From a virus, in the IMG/VR virus record IMGVR_UViG_3300024239_000011, positions 1 to 64,000 of that record: a stretch of 64,000 nucleotides of DNA; one strand, written 5' to 3'. Numbering within the stretch: the stretch's first letter is position 1; the number at the start of each line of letters is the position of its first letter. The notes beneath the pieces are model-generated. The model did no database searches and was not told the origin of the DNA. It saw only the letters and a program-made list of their open reading frames with translations. A program made the position numbers and the translations under genes. This document shows, piece by piece, positions 21,529 through 29,758 of the stretch.

Positions 21529-22026
21529 TTATTTCTTGCGACGCTGGCGCGGTTTCGTTGGAATAGTTCCTTGATGGCATATTTGGGTTTCATCCATTAC
21601 CCTGAACGTCATGTTATTTTTTGCGGCAAATGCCATCGCAGCTTGCCATTTGGCATGATTTACAAGGATTGCTGCTTTATCACGCTTGCTGCGAGTTTCG
21701 TAAATAGATTTAGCGAAACCAGTTTCTTTAAGTGGTTTGATTTCAATAATTTCAGCATGTTGTTTACCATCTTTATCAACATATACAATCACATAATCAG
21801 GTATGTAAATTGTATGACGCCCGGTGAGTGGATTTTGATAAGGAATTTGAAGGGATTCGCTTGACCAATATAATATCGAGGGATGTTTGTCGAACAACAT
21901 ACAGGCGTGTAATTCAAGACCTGACCGATAATATATCGGATATGTCCCGATATATTTCTCCGGGTTTCGTGGGGTAAATTCGCCCTGGCGGTATTTGTCA
22001 GGATTATTTGGTATGTGTTTCGCCAT
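21529..22026 (-). CDS. head completion nuclease (T4 gp4-like)
   Basis: A 165-aa protein that fits T4 gp4 closely in size and motifs. YRSGLELHACMLFDKHP gives the first Glu, IPYQNPLTGRHTIYIPDY the Asp, and AEIIEIKP the E-x-K of a TnsA-type PD-(D/E)xK nuclease. The C-terminus is basic. In T4, gp4 with gp50 and gp65 completes filled heads before tail joining. No clear late promoter was seen at once upstream; it faces the cargo gene at 22072 divergently. Confidence 0.85.
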   Translation of the reverse strand: MAKHIPNNPDKYRQGEFTPRNPEKYIGTYPIYYRSGLELHACMLFDKHPSILYWSSESLQIPYQNPLTGRHTIYIPDYVIVYVDKDGKQHAEIIEIKPLKETGFAKSIYETRSKRDKAAILVNHAKWQAAMAFAAKNNMTFRVMDETQICHQGTIPTKPRQRRKK

Positions 22027-22038
22027 ATAGCCCTCGCC

Positions 22039-22044
22039 TAAATA
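22039..22044 (+). promoter_or_regulatory. T4-type late promoter within a hairpin
   Basis: CTAAATA. The same bases form AAATAGTT / AACTATTT (22041-22058), inside a shorter AGCC/GGCT pairing that reaches the start region of 22072. Confidence 0.5.
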
Positions 22045-22071
22045 GTTTCAACTATTTATGGGTAAAGGCTC

Positions 22072-22815
22072 ATGCGGTTACATCAGATTATCAATGAAGC
22101 TCGACAGGCACCACTTGTTCACCGTAAGGCGCTTGAACAAGATATTTCGGACAAAGAAATTCTACTCAATCATCCGGCAGTGGTGATTGTCGATAAGGTT
22201 CAGAAGCAACCTGAAAACGGTCTTGGAACGGTTTACCGAGAGAGCATTAATGAAGTCACTGGGCAGCTTCGAATCAGCAACTCGATGATTCGGAATGCCA
22301 TTGGGTTAAAGGCACAGTGCATCGTGGCAATGGACCCGAAGGACTTCCTCGGATTGACCACCTCGGATCGCGAGGAATACGACCGGATCATTCAGAACGC
22401 CAAGCCGCTTCACCAATATAATCAATGGGCCAAGATTGATGACAACCCCGAATACGGCGAGTTCCTATCCAACCTACGGGGTGAAAAGCAGAGCGCCATG
22501 CGAGTGTGTCCGTTCCTACGTATTATCCTCAGTTTTGAAGGCGGGCGGTATACCGGGTATGTGAAGAGCCATGAGGGGCGCCATCGCGCCGCCGCCGTGA
22601 TGAAGAAGGGCGGGAAGATGATCGCTGCCATTGAGTTAGTCCCGGACGAAACCGTAGATAACCAATTTCCCGGTGTGTACGATCCTACGTACCACCTGAC
22701 ATCCCAACACATCCCGGCGATTTTGTATGGTCAGTACAATGGATCGAAATTGGCGGTGACCAAAGAATGGACCGTCCTCAAGGATGACATGTTGGCAAAG
22801 TATCGCCAGGAATAG
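22072..22815 (+). CDS. CTS-bearing cargo with ParB-like HEGRHR motif
   Basis: A 247-aa protein. The leader is MRLHQIINEARQ with I-N-E as the candidate cut site. Residues ~160-185 carry GYVKSHEGRHRAAAVMKKG, like the G-x-HR loop of ParB/sulfiredoxin-type nuclease or NTPase folds. The function is uncertain: it might be a nuclease or NTP-dependent enzyme delivered with DNA. Its 3' end overlaps the convergent gene by 38 nt, which is long for this genome. Confidence 0.7.
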   Translation: MRLHQIINEARQAPLVHRKALEQDISDKEILLNHPAVVIVDKVQKQPENGLGTVYRESINEVTGQLRISNSMIRNAIGLKAQCIVAMDPKDFLGLTTSDREEYDRIIQNAKPLHQYNQWAKIDDNPEYGEFLSNLRGEKQSAMRVCPFLRIILSFEGGRYTGYVKSHEGRHRAAAVMKKGGKMIAAIELVPDETVDNQFPGVYDPTYHLTSQHIPAILYGQYNGSKLAVTKEWTVLKDDMLAKYRQE

Positions 22816-23314
22816 CACGTTGTTCCGCGTAATACGCCGCCTGTTTTCGCGCGAATTCTCGCATCTTCGCGATGAAGTTTGGGCTGTGGTATTCCATGAT
22901 GGGTGGCTGGAACTTTCGTAGCTCGTACCCGTACCGTCTCATAGTCGGGCTGAAAGTTTTTTTGAACCCACCCATGTAGTTTTCGTCATATGCGGTAAGG
23001 ACTAGCACATCTGGTTTATGCTCTCGGATGAACATGACCATTGCTCGGCGCACCCGCGCATAAACTTCCTTGTGCAATCCCTCGTGCGTTCGCTTGGTCC
23101 AGTTAAGCTTACCGCGCCGAAGGGGAGCAAAAAATAACTCGTAGATTACCCATTCATCACAGATGAACTCGCAAATGAATTTCACATGATAGGTGTATTT
23201 GGGGGTAGTGAATTCATAGGTGGGCGGATCGTTAGCCACCTTTGTTGGACGGCTTACGCAATTATTGCCCCGTAGAACGCCCATTTTATTGCCCATGAAA
23301 TCTGAAAATGGCAT
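22778..23314 (-). CDS. hypothetical protein, paralog of 39141 domain
   Basis: A 178-aa protein. The segment EVYARVRRAMVMFIREHKPDVLV, then a short loop, then MRRYGYELRKF has the same pattern as the CTS protein at 39141-39557 (VF-x-T-V...RHPKMFAFSA...RM). That fold seems to be a conserved late-phage module of unknown function. Its start is not preceded by a clear late promoter. Confidence 0.65.
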   Translation of the reverse strand: MPFSDFMGNKMGVLRGNNCVSRPTKVANDPPTYEFTTPKYTYHVKFICEFICDEWVIYELFFAPLRRGKLNWTKRTHEGLHKEVYARVRRAMVMFIREHKPDVLVLTAYDENYMGGFKKTFSPTMRRYGYELRKFQPPIMEYHSPNFIAKMREFARKQAAYYAEQRAIPGDTLPTCHP

Positions 23315-23340
23315 GATAACAAATCATGTGGGAGGATACA

Positions 23341-23736
23341 ATGACAGATATCAATGTTGCTGAACTTTGGGACATTTCAAACGCTGCGAATAAGGCTAAG
23401 GATGATGAAATCGCGGCAGCACGGGCGCGAGATCAAGAAGAACTGGGGGCTGAAGCACGCAAACGTGCGGACAACGTGTTGGCAAAACTTCAGGAAACGC
23501 TCAAGAGTGTCGCCACAAGTGGCAGTTATTCCCATGAAGTGTATAGTTATTCGCGCGGTAAGAATTATCCCAACCCAGCGCCTCGGTATGCCCCAATGGC
23601 ATTAGCGTTGTTGGAGAGTGATCTTCGTGCGCAAGGTTTCAAGACTGATGTTGCCGTATACGAAGATACCCGTGACGGGGATTTGTATGACGAACACATA
23701 TCACTTGTGATCTGTTGGCACCCGAACGCCAAATAA
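23341..23736 (+). CDS. hypothetical protein
   Basis: 131 aa starting MTDINVAELW after GGGAGGATACA. The N-terminal ~60 residues are an Ala-rich charged helix, the rest a beta segment. Not recognised. Confidence 0.7.
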   Translation: MTDINVAELWDISNAANKAKDDEIAAARARDQEELGAEARKRADNVLAKLQETLKSVATSGSYSHEVYSYSRGKNYPNPAPRYAPMALALLESDLRAQGFKTDVAVYEDTRDGDLYDEHISLVICWHPNAK

Positions 23737-23738
23737 AG

Positions 23739-23767
23739 AAGGGGCGGTCCTACGGGAGCCGCCCCTT
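23739..23767. terminator. intrinsic terminator
   Basis: AAGGGGCGG / CCGCCCCTT, 9-bp stem extended by a TCC/GGA step. Serves the plus-strand gene and possibly the minus-strand unit. Confidence 0.7.
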
Positions 23768-23933
23768 CCGTAAACGTGGACCGGACTCGATACCGGCTTC
23801 AAGATCGCGCACCGTCAAACAGACCATCCAAACACAGCACCGCATTCGGGTAGTCCTAAGGTCGTGTCTTCCTCTTGCTATCTCACGATGCTGTTATGGT
23901 GAGCCACGCCCTTCCGTGGAGCCACGTTCACCT

Positions 23934-24365
23934 TTACTCTGCGGGAGTTTCCGCAGAAACCTCGGCTCCCGGCGTCGGCGCGGAAGCTTTCTTCTTGACG
24001 TTCACCACCGTCGCAGTGGCACCAACAACGCTGTAGCGGTGTTGGAGGTCCAGAGCCATATTCTTGGCTTCTTCGACCGTGGTGAAGTGGACTGCCAGCC
24101 CAGCATGATCCACGAAGCGGGTCTGAGTTCCGCCCCAATACGCAACCGCCATATTGGGAAGACCCTTGATCTCTACCACAATGCCAGAACCCTTCCGCAT
24201 CGTGTATTCGATCTGATTGCGACGACGCTCTTCGGCGCGACGCTTATTGTCCTGACGACCATTGCGGTTGCGATGGTCGTTATTCTGGGAGGGTTTACCT
24301 TTCCCATCGCGCTTGTCGCCTCTACCGGCGACCTTGGGCGCGGCGTTGACAGCAGTGCTGCTCAC
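23934..24365 (-). CDS. basic-tailed hypothetical protein
   Basis: 143 aa from the GTG at 24365, downstream of the predicted transcript start; an in-frame GTG at 24407 lies upstream of it. The first ~45 residues are highly basic and disordered (rich in K, R, N, D), the rest is a small beta-alpha domain, and the tail is Ala/Pro-rich. The basic region may bind RNA or DNA. Not recognised. Confidence 0.6.
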   Translation of the reverse strand: MSSTAVNAAPKVAGRGDKRDGKGKPSQNNDHRNRNGRQDNKRRAEERRRNQIEYTMRKGSGIVVEIKGLPNMAVAYWGGTQTRFVDHAGLAVHFTTVEEAKNMALDLQHRYSVVGATATVVNVKKKASAPTPGAEVSAETPAE

Positions 24366-24397
24366 TCGCGATGTTCCCTTTCTTTGTTGTGAAGGAC

Positions 24398-24426
24398 GAT
24401 CTATCACCAGTAGTTATGCTGGTCAA
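24398..24426 (-). promoter_or_regulatory. sigma70-type promoter
   Basis: TTGACC (24426-24421), 17 bp, TAGATC (24403-24398) on minus. Confidence 0.5.
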
Positions 24427-24489
24427 ATTGATTTCGGTTAAAAATGCTTCGAAAACTGAGATTGTTGCATCACCGCCACACCAGTTCTG

Positions 24490-24518
24490 TTGACATTACC
24501 GCGTTAACTCGCTAAAGT
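24490..24518 (+). promoter_or_regulatory. sigma70-type promoter
   Basis: TTGACA, 17 bp, TAAAGT. Confidence 0.7.
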
Positions 24519-24545
24519 AGTGTTGGTAATTGCTGGAAGATCGCC

Positions 24546-24722
24546 ATGACAAACGCTATCGCTCGCACGCCACCATTGTCGGACAAACGTCCGTATGCAC
24601 AGGGTTGGAATGACTGGTTGGCGTTTGGCGACGCCGCGAACGGCATTCAGCCCGGAGAAGACGGATACGAGGAATATGAGCGCGGAAAGCGCGAAGCGCG
24701 TGACGCTTTCTCCACGAAATAA
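24546..24722 (+). CDS. small RMF-like protein
   Basis: 58 aa. AQGWNDWLAFGDAANG followed by GYEEYERGKREA has the G-x-x-A/W...G...Y-x-x-G-x-x-x-A layout of ribosome modulation factor or CrpP-type small proteins, but the usual CPY motif is missing. Directly behind an early promoter and upstream of 24733, with which it forms a unit. Confidence 0.6.
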   Translation: MTNAIARTPPLSDKRPYAQGWNDWLAFGDAANGIQPGEDGYEEYERGKREARDAFSTK

Positions 24723-24732
24723 GGTTCCCACC

Positions 24733-24978
24733 ATGCAACAACGTTTTCGTATTGGACACCTCGTCCGCATCAACAAGCCGGGCTACGCCGAACATGGACT
24801 GAAAGCCATCATCACTGGTGTGAAAGTCACTGACCAGGGTGTGACTTATATTGCCCCCGTGTGGATGGGGGAACATGGGTCATGGACGCTCGAACCCGTT
24901 TTGGAACGCTTTTTGGTTTCCGAGGACGAGTATCAGGAAATCCGCCGTATGCGGAATAAACCGTGGGATCGAGAATAA
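24733..24978 (+). CDS. hypothetical protein
   Basis: 81 aa starting MQQRFRIGHLVRIN, an SH3-like beta barrel by pattern (VRI, AIITGVKV, YIAPVWMG) followed by a short helix. Second gene of the 24490 unit, ended by a terminator. Confidence 0.7.
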   Translation: MQQRFRIGHLVRINKPGYAEHGLKAIITGVKVTDQGVTYIAPVWMGEHGSWTLEPVLERFLVSEDEYQEIRRMRNKPWDRE

Positions 24979-24990
24979 ACGTTTGTGCGA

Positions 24991-25016
24991 TAAGGGCGGG
25001 AACAATCCCGCCCTTA
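24991..25016. terminator. bidirectional terminator
   Basis: TAAGGGCGGGA / TCCCGCCCTTA, 11-bp stem, between convergent genes. Confidence 0.8.
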
Positions 25017-25022
25017 ACGTCG

Positions 25023-25364
25023 TCAGATGGGTAAGTTCAGACGATTGAGTGCGTTTAGAGAATCCCAAATTTTGGGACCAAAGGCATTGCTAATCACACC
25101 TTCAAAGATGTAGTGACCCGTGTCGTCGGCTTTTTCGATCCATTCCTCGGGCGATTGAATCACTTCAAACGCACCTTTCACAATGGCATCGAATGCGGCG
25201 AGCTTTTCTTCGATGGTCAGGTTGTGTAGAGCGTTTGAAGTTATCTTACGCCAATCAAGGATGAATTGTTCCTTGATCGTCGCGATCTGGCTCGGATGCG
25301 CGTTGTGCAGTTGTGCCTCGGTGTTTTTCACCAGTTCAAGCAATTGGATATCGATTCGTGACAT
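25023..25364 (-). CDS. helical hypothetical protein
   Basis: 113 aa starting MSRIDIQLLELV. It is almost entirely helical and charged, so probably a small adaptor or inhibitor. No family is recognised. Confidence 0.7.
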   Translation of the reverse strand: MSRIDIQLLELVKNTEAQLHNAHPSQIATIKEQFILDWRKITSNALHNLTIEEKLAAFDAIVKGAFEVIQSPEEWIEKADDTGHYIFEGVISNAFGPKIWDSLNALNRLNLPI

Positions 25365-25391
25365 AGTAGCCTCACCTTAAAGGGGTATATG

Positions 25392-25421
25392 CTCATATCC
25401 CAGGTGAACAGATATGGTCAA
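25392..25421 (-). promoter_or_regulatory. sigma70-type promoter (18-bp spacer)
   Basis: TTGACC (25421-25416), 18 bp, TATGAG (25397-25392) on minus. Confidence 0.45.
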
Positions 25422-25428
25422 TGCTAAT

Positions 25429-26064
25429 TTATTTGTCCCGCTCAAACTTCCTCTTGAAGTTGTGTCGCAATCCCTCGTGAGCCAATAGCACACACTCTTC
25501 AAGATAGATGGTCCGATAATACGGGTGATCGTCATAGAACAAAATTTCTTCCTCTCGGGCGAAGAAATTCAGTTCACGGCGTTGCTCGTCGTATTCCCCA
25601 GGCTTAGTATCACCGCACCACGTCATATCATCAAGCGTGCTGGGCACATACAGCATGATCTCCGTGCGGTAAATCGGTTTCTCCACAATCACGCACGGCT
25701 CGATAATAGCGAAATTGCTCGCGGCACCGTAATTCAATGAATAACTGACTATACCATCTGCGCGTAGTGTGAGTTGCCCCTTATTAAGCAAACGATCAAC
25801 TTGATCGGTGGTTAGTTTTATCCCGCGATAGCATGTTTGAGCATTCGGCGGCAGGCGTTTATAGCGTGCCGGGATCGTTACGCTTGGAAGCATTTTTAGC
25901 TGTCGTTTCTTCTCATAGCGCCGATTGACACCGAGCCAGTCTTGAAGCCAGTGCAGCAATGATGCATTTCGTACATATCCCGCACGCGATGGAATGTTGG
26001 GAGTTTGCTTCCCATACATCAAGTCATCGTAGTATTCCCAGTCATCTATTTCATCAAGCCGCAT
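25429..26064 (-). CDS. CTS-ART: R-S-E type ADP-ribosyltransferase
   Basis: A 211-aa protein. Leader MRLDEIDDWEYY. TCYRGIKL supplies the NAD-binding Arg, VSYSLNYGAASNFA the S-x-S motif, and AREEEILF the E-x-E catalytic pair. This is the R-S-E class to which T4 Alt, ModA and ModB belong. In T4, Alt enters with DNA and modifies host RNA polymerase. The late promoter ends 5 nt before the ATG, giving a leaderless mRNA. Of the ARTs here it has the most complete active site. Confidence 0.8.
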   Translation of the reverse strand: MRLDEIDDWEYYDDLMYGKQTPNIPSRAGYVRNASLLHWLQDWLGVNRRYEKKRQLKMLPSVTIPARYKRLPPNAQTCYRGIKLTTDQVDRLLNKGQLTLRADGIVSYSLNYGAASNFAIIEPCVIVEKPIYRTEIMLYVPSTLDDMTWCGDTKPGEYDEQRRELNFFAREEEILFYDDHPYYRTIYLEECVLLAHEGLRHNFKRKFERDK

Positions 26065-26069
26065 GCAGG

Positions 26070-26075
26070 TATTTA
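26070..26075 (-). promoter_or_regulatory. T4-type late promoter, leaderless spacing
   Basis: GTAAATA on minus, 5 nt before the ATG at 26064. Confidence 0.65.
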
Positions 26076-26151
26076 CTCATTGTACGTTAAGATTTGACAC
26101 AGGGTTTCGCACTATGTTAAAAATGAGCAAACTTTTTGAGGGGAATAACCC

Positions 26152-26874
26152 ATGCAGAGTAATACAAAGGTGGATGGTAAATCTACCATCCAGGCGTTTG
26201 ACGAAGGTTTGCGTCGTTTTTTGATCAACGTATACAATCTGATGGCGGTGGCGGTTGGGCTGACCGGTATTACCGCCTACGGTCTGGCGCAGAACCCAGA
26301 ACTGGTCAAGGCGATGTTCGATTCGATCATCCCCATGATTTTCTTCTTCGTTCTACCATTTGTCCTGCTTTTTGCCCTCAATGGCGAGCGGGCGCGTAAA
26401 CGATCCCGTGCCACTAATCTGGTACTGTTTGCCCTGTTTGCAGTTTCCATGGGAATCCTGTCGAGTGCCACTGCACTGGTGTATCCAGGGGTGATGGTTG
26501 CCAAGGCATTTCTCGTGTCAGTCGCAGTATTCGCGGGGGCGAGCCTGTACGGCTATACGACCAAAGCCGATCTGACTTCCGTGGGCAGTTTCTTGGTCAT
26601 TGGTTTATGGGGTCTGATCTTTGCAAGCGTTGTCAACCTGTTCCTCGGTTCCACCCTGATGGAATTTGTCATTTCGGTCGCTACTGTGATCGTTTTCACC
26701 GGACTGACTGCGTATGATACCCAGAAGATCAAGGAAACCTATTGCGAAGCCAATGGTTATGACCTATCGCATTATGTGATTATCGCGGCGATGGAACTGT
26801 ATCTCGACTTCCTGAACTTGTTCCTTGCTATCCTGCGCATTTTCGGCATCACGTCGAGCAGTAGCGACGATTAA
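26152..26874 (+). CDS. BI-1/YccA-family integral membrane protein
   Basis: A 240-aa protein with about seven hydrophobic segments. FDEGLRRFLINVYNLMAVAVGLTG at the start is the family signature, and LTAYDTQKIKE near residue 190 is the conserved loop. A final YLDFLNLFLAILRIFG matches the BI-1 end. Relatives (YccA, YbhL) modulate FtsH or leak Ca2+ and H+. In phage lambda infection, YccA-type proteins affect FtsH and the lysis-lysogeny choice, so protection of phage proteins is a plausible role. TTGACA at 26094-26099 may be part of its promoter. Confidence 0.9.
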   Translation: MQSNTKVDGKSTIQAFDEGLRRFLINVYNLMAVAVGLTGITAYGLAQNPELVKAMFDSIIPMIFFFVLPFVLLFALNGERARKRSRATNLVLFALFAVSMGILSSATALVYPGVMVAKAFLVSVAVFAGASLYGYTTKADLTSVGSFLVIGLWGLIFASVVNLFLGSTLMEFVISVATVIVFTGLTAYDTQKIKETYCEANGYDLSHYVIIAAMELYLDFLNLFLAILRIFGITSSSSDD

Positions 26875-26897
26875 TTGTCGTCGCAGTGAAAGAAAGA

Positions 26898-26923
26898 AAA
26901 GGCGGGAGTAATATCCCGCCTTT
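26898..26923 (+). terminator. intrinsic terminator
   Basis: AAAGGCGGGA / TCCCGCCTTT, followed by CGTTTTA. Confidence 0.8.
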
Positions 26924-26936
26924 CGTTTTAGTGGTA

Positions 26937-26965
26937 TTGACAATGTTTGCTCGGGAAGATAGTAT
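26937..26965 (+). promoter_or_regulatory. sigma70-type promoter
   Basis: TTGACA, 17 bp, TAGTAT. Confidence 0.75.
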
Positions 26966-26988
26966 TCCATGAGGTATGGAGACAAACC

Positions 26989-27219
26989 ATGGATATCCAA
27001 TACCCCGTCATTGACGTGGAAATCCCCGACAATCTGACCACGCTGCTGGAAAATCTGCAATTGCTTGCGGAATCCACAACATTTCCAATGATCATGTCGG
27101 TTGGGGGCAACCTTCATGGCGTGATCAAGGATAAAGAAGCTCTGGTTTGGTTTGAAATGGGGATGCGCCAGATGTGGAAAATCCTCTGCGAGAGGGACGA
27201 TATCAATGAAACTGTCTGA
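26989..27219 (+). CDS. small hypothetical protein
   Basis: 76 aa starting MDIQYPVIDVEIP, 24 nt after the -10 box, so upstream starts are excluded. Its fold is mixed. It overlaps the next gene by 14 nt and is not recognised. Confidence 0.7.
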   Translation: MDIQYPVIDVEIPDNLTTLLENLQLLAESTTFPMIMSVGGNLHGVIKDKEALVWFEMGMRQMWKILCERDDINETV

Positions 27220-27685
27220 CAAACAAATTCAGCGTCTTCTTCAATTTGGCGCTGCCCAATCGGTGGAAAATCCGCTGGGGTATATGTCCAGCGTCACCGA
27301 CCGGTCGTTGCTGAAACTCGGCTTGATCGAGGTCGAAGAAACTCGGATGCGCTTTGGTGGACCCGGTGCCATCGGACGTGCGATGATGACGGTCAAAGTG
27401 GGCAAGCTGACCCCAGCCGGGCATCGCTATCTGGGGGATTGCGGGTTTGCTCCATTCCCCAATGAAGAACGGTTCCTGGGGAAACGGCGGGTCGGTTACT
27501 GCGCAGAACATTATCTGCCGTTTATTGCCTGTCTCGCTAAGGGCTGGGTGGAAATCACCGAGCGCACAATTCAACCACAAGATTGGGTTAAATGGAAAAA
27601 AACCAAAGCTGGTCGGGATGCCATGAAGATCGAACGCAGTCCGGAGGAAATTAACTTGATCAATTCTGTGATGCCGAATGAGTAG
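27206..27685 (+). CDS. hypothetical protein
   Basis: 159 aa starting MKLSDKQIQRLLQFG. The pattern of a basic helix followed by TDRSLLKLGLIEVEE resembles a winged helix, which would suggest DNA binding, but this is only a look-alike. A terminator follows. Confidence 0.7.
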   Translation: MKLSDKQIQRLLQFGAAQSVENPLGYMSSVTDRSLLKLGLIEVEETRMRFGGPGAIGRAMMTVKVGKLTPAGHRYLGDCGFAPFPNEERFLGKRRVGYCAEHYLPFIACLAKGWVEITERTIQPQDWVKWKKTKAGRDAMKIERSPEEINLINSVMPNE

Positions 27686-27718
27686 TCTCGGTACAGAAGC
27701 TTTCGGAACCGCGATTTT

Positions 27719-27749
27719 AACCCCGTAGGCGCCACTTGCGGGGTTTTTT
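27719..27749 (+). terminator. intrinsic terminator
   Basis: AACCCCG / CGGGGTTTTTT with a 13-nt loop. Beyond it, to 27905, I see no gene or signal. Confidence 0.75.
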
Positions 27750-27905
27750 GTGTGGTAACACCATCCTCAAGTTAGATAGGTTCCACGGCTCGGATATGCG
27801 CTTTCGAAGTCTTCCGGTGTGCAAACTGGTATAGGGATATATTTACTCTCCCATGATCTATGAATGAGGGTTCGAGGATTTCTCGACTTCGTGTATGCGG
27901 GTATT

Positions 27906-28409
27906 TTAGGTAAACCGGCGGCGATCTTCCAGCGGGAAGCGATGGTTGGTCATCCCCCATTGGTGGTAAACCGCTTCTATCAAAAGATTGTCTGGACAGT
28001 TGCGTTGGATTGGAGGTGCCAGAAGGGTACGCAACCATGTTAAATCTTCCAGAAAATCGTCCACGGCACCTTCACAAATTTCCATTGCTTGTTCAAAGGT
28101 GGTGTAGTGTCCGAAAATGAAGCCGCTATTCAACCGGGCAAGTTGTTCAACCCTCTGAGCAGAAATTGGTTCGAGGGTTTGACCTTTCCAAATGGATGCG
28201 GCGCAGAGATCGTTTTGTGTAAATTGCCCACGGACATCGTAATACAGGTCATCAACGTTAAGGACGACATGAGATTTGTCGAGATACATAATTTCCCCGC
28301 ACCCCCACCGATGTTGAAGTGTTAGGGCAAATTGCCAGCATCTCCCTCTCATATAGATGACTGGGTAGACGGGACGTACCAAGGTTCTACAAACCCTAAA
28401 AGTTGTCAT
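27906..28409 (-). CDS. possible cysteine peptidase/transglutaminase-like protein
   Basis: A 167-aa protein. GRCWQFALTLQHRWG with Cys, then KSHVVLNVDDLYYDVRG with His and Asp, has the order and spacing of a papain-like or transglutaminase-like C-H-D triad. The rest is helical. The target is unknown. It is expressed from an early promoter. Confidence 0.6.
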   Translation of the reverse strand: MTTFRVCRTLVRPVYPVIYMRGRCWQFALTLQHRWGCGEIMYLDKSHVVLNVDDLYYDVRGQFTQNDLCAASIWKGQTLEPISAQRVEQLARLNSGFIFGHYTTFEQAMEICEGAVDDFLEDLTWLRTLLAPPIQRNCPDNLLIEAVYHQWGMTNHRFPLEDRRRFT

Positions 28410-28432
28410 GGCGTACCTCTGTCGAAATACCC

Positions 28433-28460
28433 ACTATAATGCTTATAGTTGTAAAGTCAA
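28433..28460 (-). promoter_or_regulatory. sigma70-type promoter
   Basis: TTGACT (28460-28455), 16 bp, TATAGT (28438-28433) on minus. Confidence 0.65.
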
Positions 28461-28476
28461 GTACGGTATCAACAAA

Positions 28477-28662
28477 TTACCAAGTAATGATGAGCTTTCC
28501 GTTACCACCGGGCTGGGTCATTTGACCACCAACGCCAATCCCAGGTATTTGGATTTCCTGGGTTAATACCGGAACCGCTTTGTAGGTTAACGTTGCCGGA
28601 TGGAATTTTTGATTTTATTTTAAACGTTCCAGCAGGAATAACGCCACCAGTGAAACACCCAT
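28477..28662 (-). pseudogene. frameshifted small MGISF-family protein
   Basis: The ATG at 28662 gives MGVSL, then the family sequence GVIPAGTFKIKSKIPSG continues in another frame, and the C-terminal part GVGGQMTQPGGNGKLIITW needs yet another frame. The end closely matches the intact 51-aa gene at 43348 (TTGGNGKVIINWG). A late promoter is still present. At least two indels have broken it. Confidence 0.7.
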
Positions 28663-28687
28663 TAGACCACCGCCTTACCCAAAACTA

Positions 28688-28695
28688 TATTTATA
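28688..28695 (-). promoter_or_regulatory. T4-type late promoter
   Basis: Perfect TATAAATA on minus, upstream of the pseudogene starting at 28662. Confidence 0.65.
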
Positions 28696-28754
28696 TGGTT
28701 GACTTTCAGCTAGTCATTGGATAGGTTTGACCGTCCATACCGTAGGGTAGTGTT

Positions 28755-29675
28755 ATGCGATCCGATGTCCTTCCAACTCCTGATGCGATCATGGCTGATT
28801 ATGCATTGGTACGCGAATACACCCGTGACGCATTGACCTGTGTGAGTCCAGATTTGGTTGGCAAAGGCTATGCCGATCACGTCAACGTCAGTGCCAGAAA
28901 CAAGCTCGGCTGGTACACCTACCAGTGGGATAGTTTCGACAAATTACCGAAACGCATGCGTGACTTCCTGAATTTTGATTCAGTGGATGTCGGAACAGAT
29001 TTTTCCCGGCTTCAAAACGAATGGTCTACTGTTGAGCGCAAAGCCAAAGAAGCTATTGGGCGGATTGCCCAATATGAGGACGCTCTTGGACGGGTGGATG
29101 CCTTGCCTGATTGGCTCAAGGATGCCACTACCGAAGAAGTGGAATTGATACGCACCCTCAAGGCAAAACGCATCGAAGAAATCAAACGCGCTGAAGAATG
29201 GAAACGGCAGCAGGAACGGCGTCGCGAACGCATCGTTGATGAAATCATGGATATGGTTGATCACTTGGCTGATCGATATGATTGTGAATTCGCTGATTAC
29301 CACGATTATTCGTCACGAAGCATTCGCGAACGGTTCGCGGCGTCTCGGCGCATGGAAGAGATGGAACGCGCAATGCGTCGAAGCGGTCGCCGCTCGCCAC
29401 ATTATGATCGAAATCAATTACGCCTCGGTTTTGTGCGTATACTCCAAAGCGCACCATTGGATGATCCCTATATGTTAGGTGCGGTGATGCGAGCGGTTGA
29501 GCGTATGTCTCCTGTTGACCTCGAACGTATTGCCATGGGTGATTATAATAACTTTATGTATCGTGTGCAGATGGTTGAGTATAGCGAGCATCGGCGGCAC
29601 TACGATACCCCGACGATCACGGTTCCTGCTGCTGCAATTATTCCCCTACCGGAATTGCGCGGTAGGAATTTCTAG
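28755..29675 (+). CDS. coiled-coil hypothetical protein
   Basis: 306 aa starting MRSDVLPTPDAIM. Residues ~85-165 are a long charged helix (rich in R, E, K, Q), probably a coiled coil; the ends are globular. Not recognised. An upstream TTGACC with a poor -10 may be its promoter. Confidence 0.7.
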   Translation: MRSDVLPTPDAIMADYALVREYTRDALTCVSPDLVGKGYADHVNVSARNKLGWYTYQWDSFDKLPKRMRDFLNFDSVDVGTDFSRLQNEWSTVERKAKEAIGRIAQYEDALGRVDALPDWLKDATTEEVELIRTLKAKRIEEIKRAEEWKRQQERRRERIVDEIMDMVDHLADRYDCEFADYHDYSSRSIRERFAASRRMEEMERAMRRSGRRSPHYDRNQLRLGFVRILQSAPLDDPYMLGAVMRAVERMSPVDLERIAMGDYNNFMYRVQMVEYSEHRRHYDTPTITVPAAAIIPLPELRGRNF

Positions 29676-29758
29676 ACAATACTGCACTCCGAAATAAATT
29701 GAAGGTTTACTAGCACTCACACTAATTTGGCCGCTCTGGTCAGATTAGTGAGAATGTC

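Noticed and set aside
23769-23860. tRNA-like stretch on minus with a T-arm-like CCGG-TATCGAGT-CCGG
   Set aside because: The loop has one base too many and no anticodon or acceptor stem can be formed, so it is not called a tRNA.
26094-26122. Full sigma70 promoter before the BI-1 gene
   Set aside because: TTGACA is perfect, but no acceptable -10 box lies 16-18 bp downstream.
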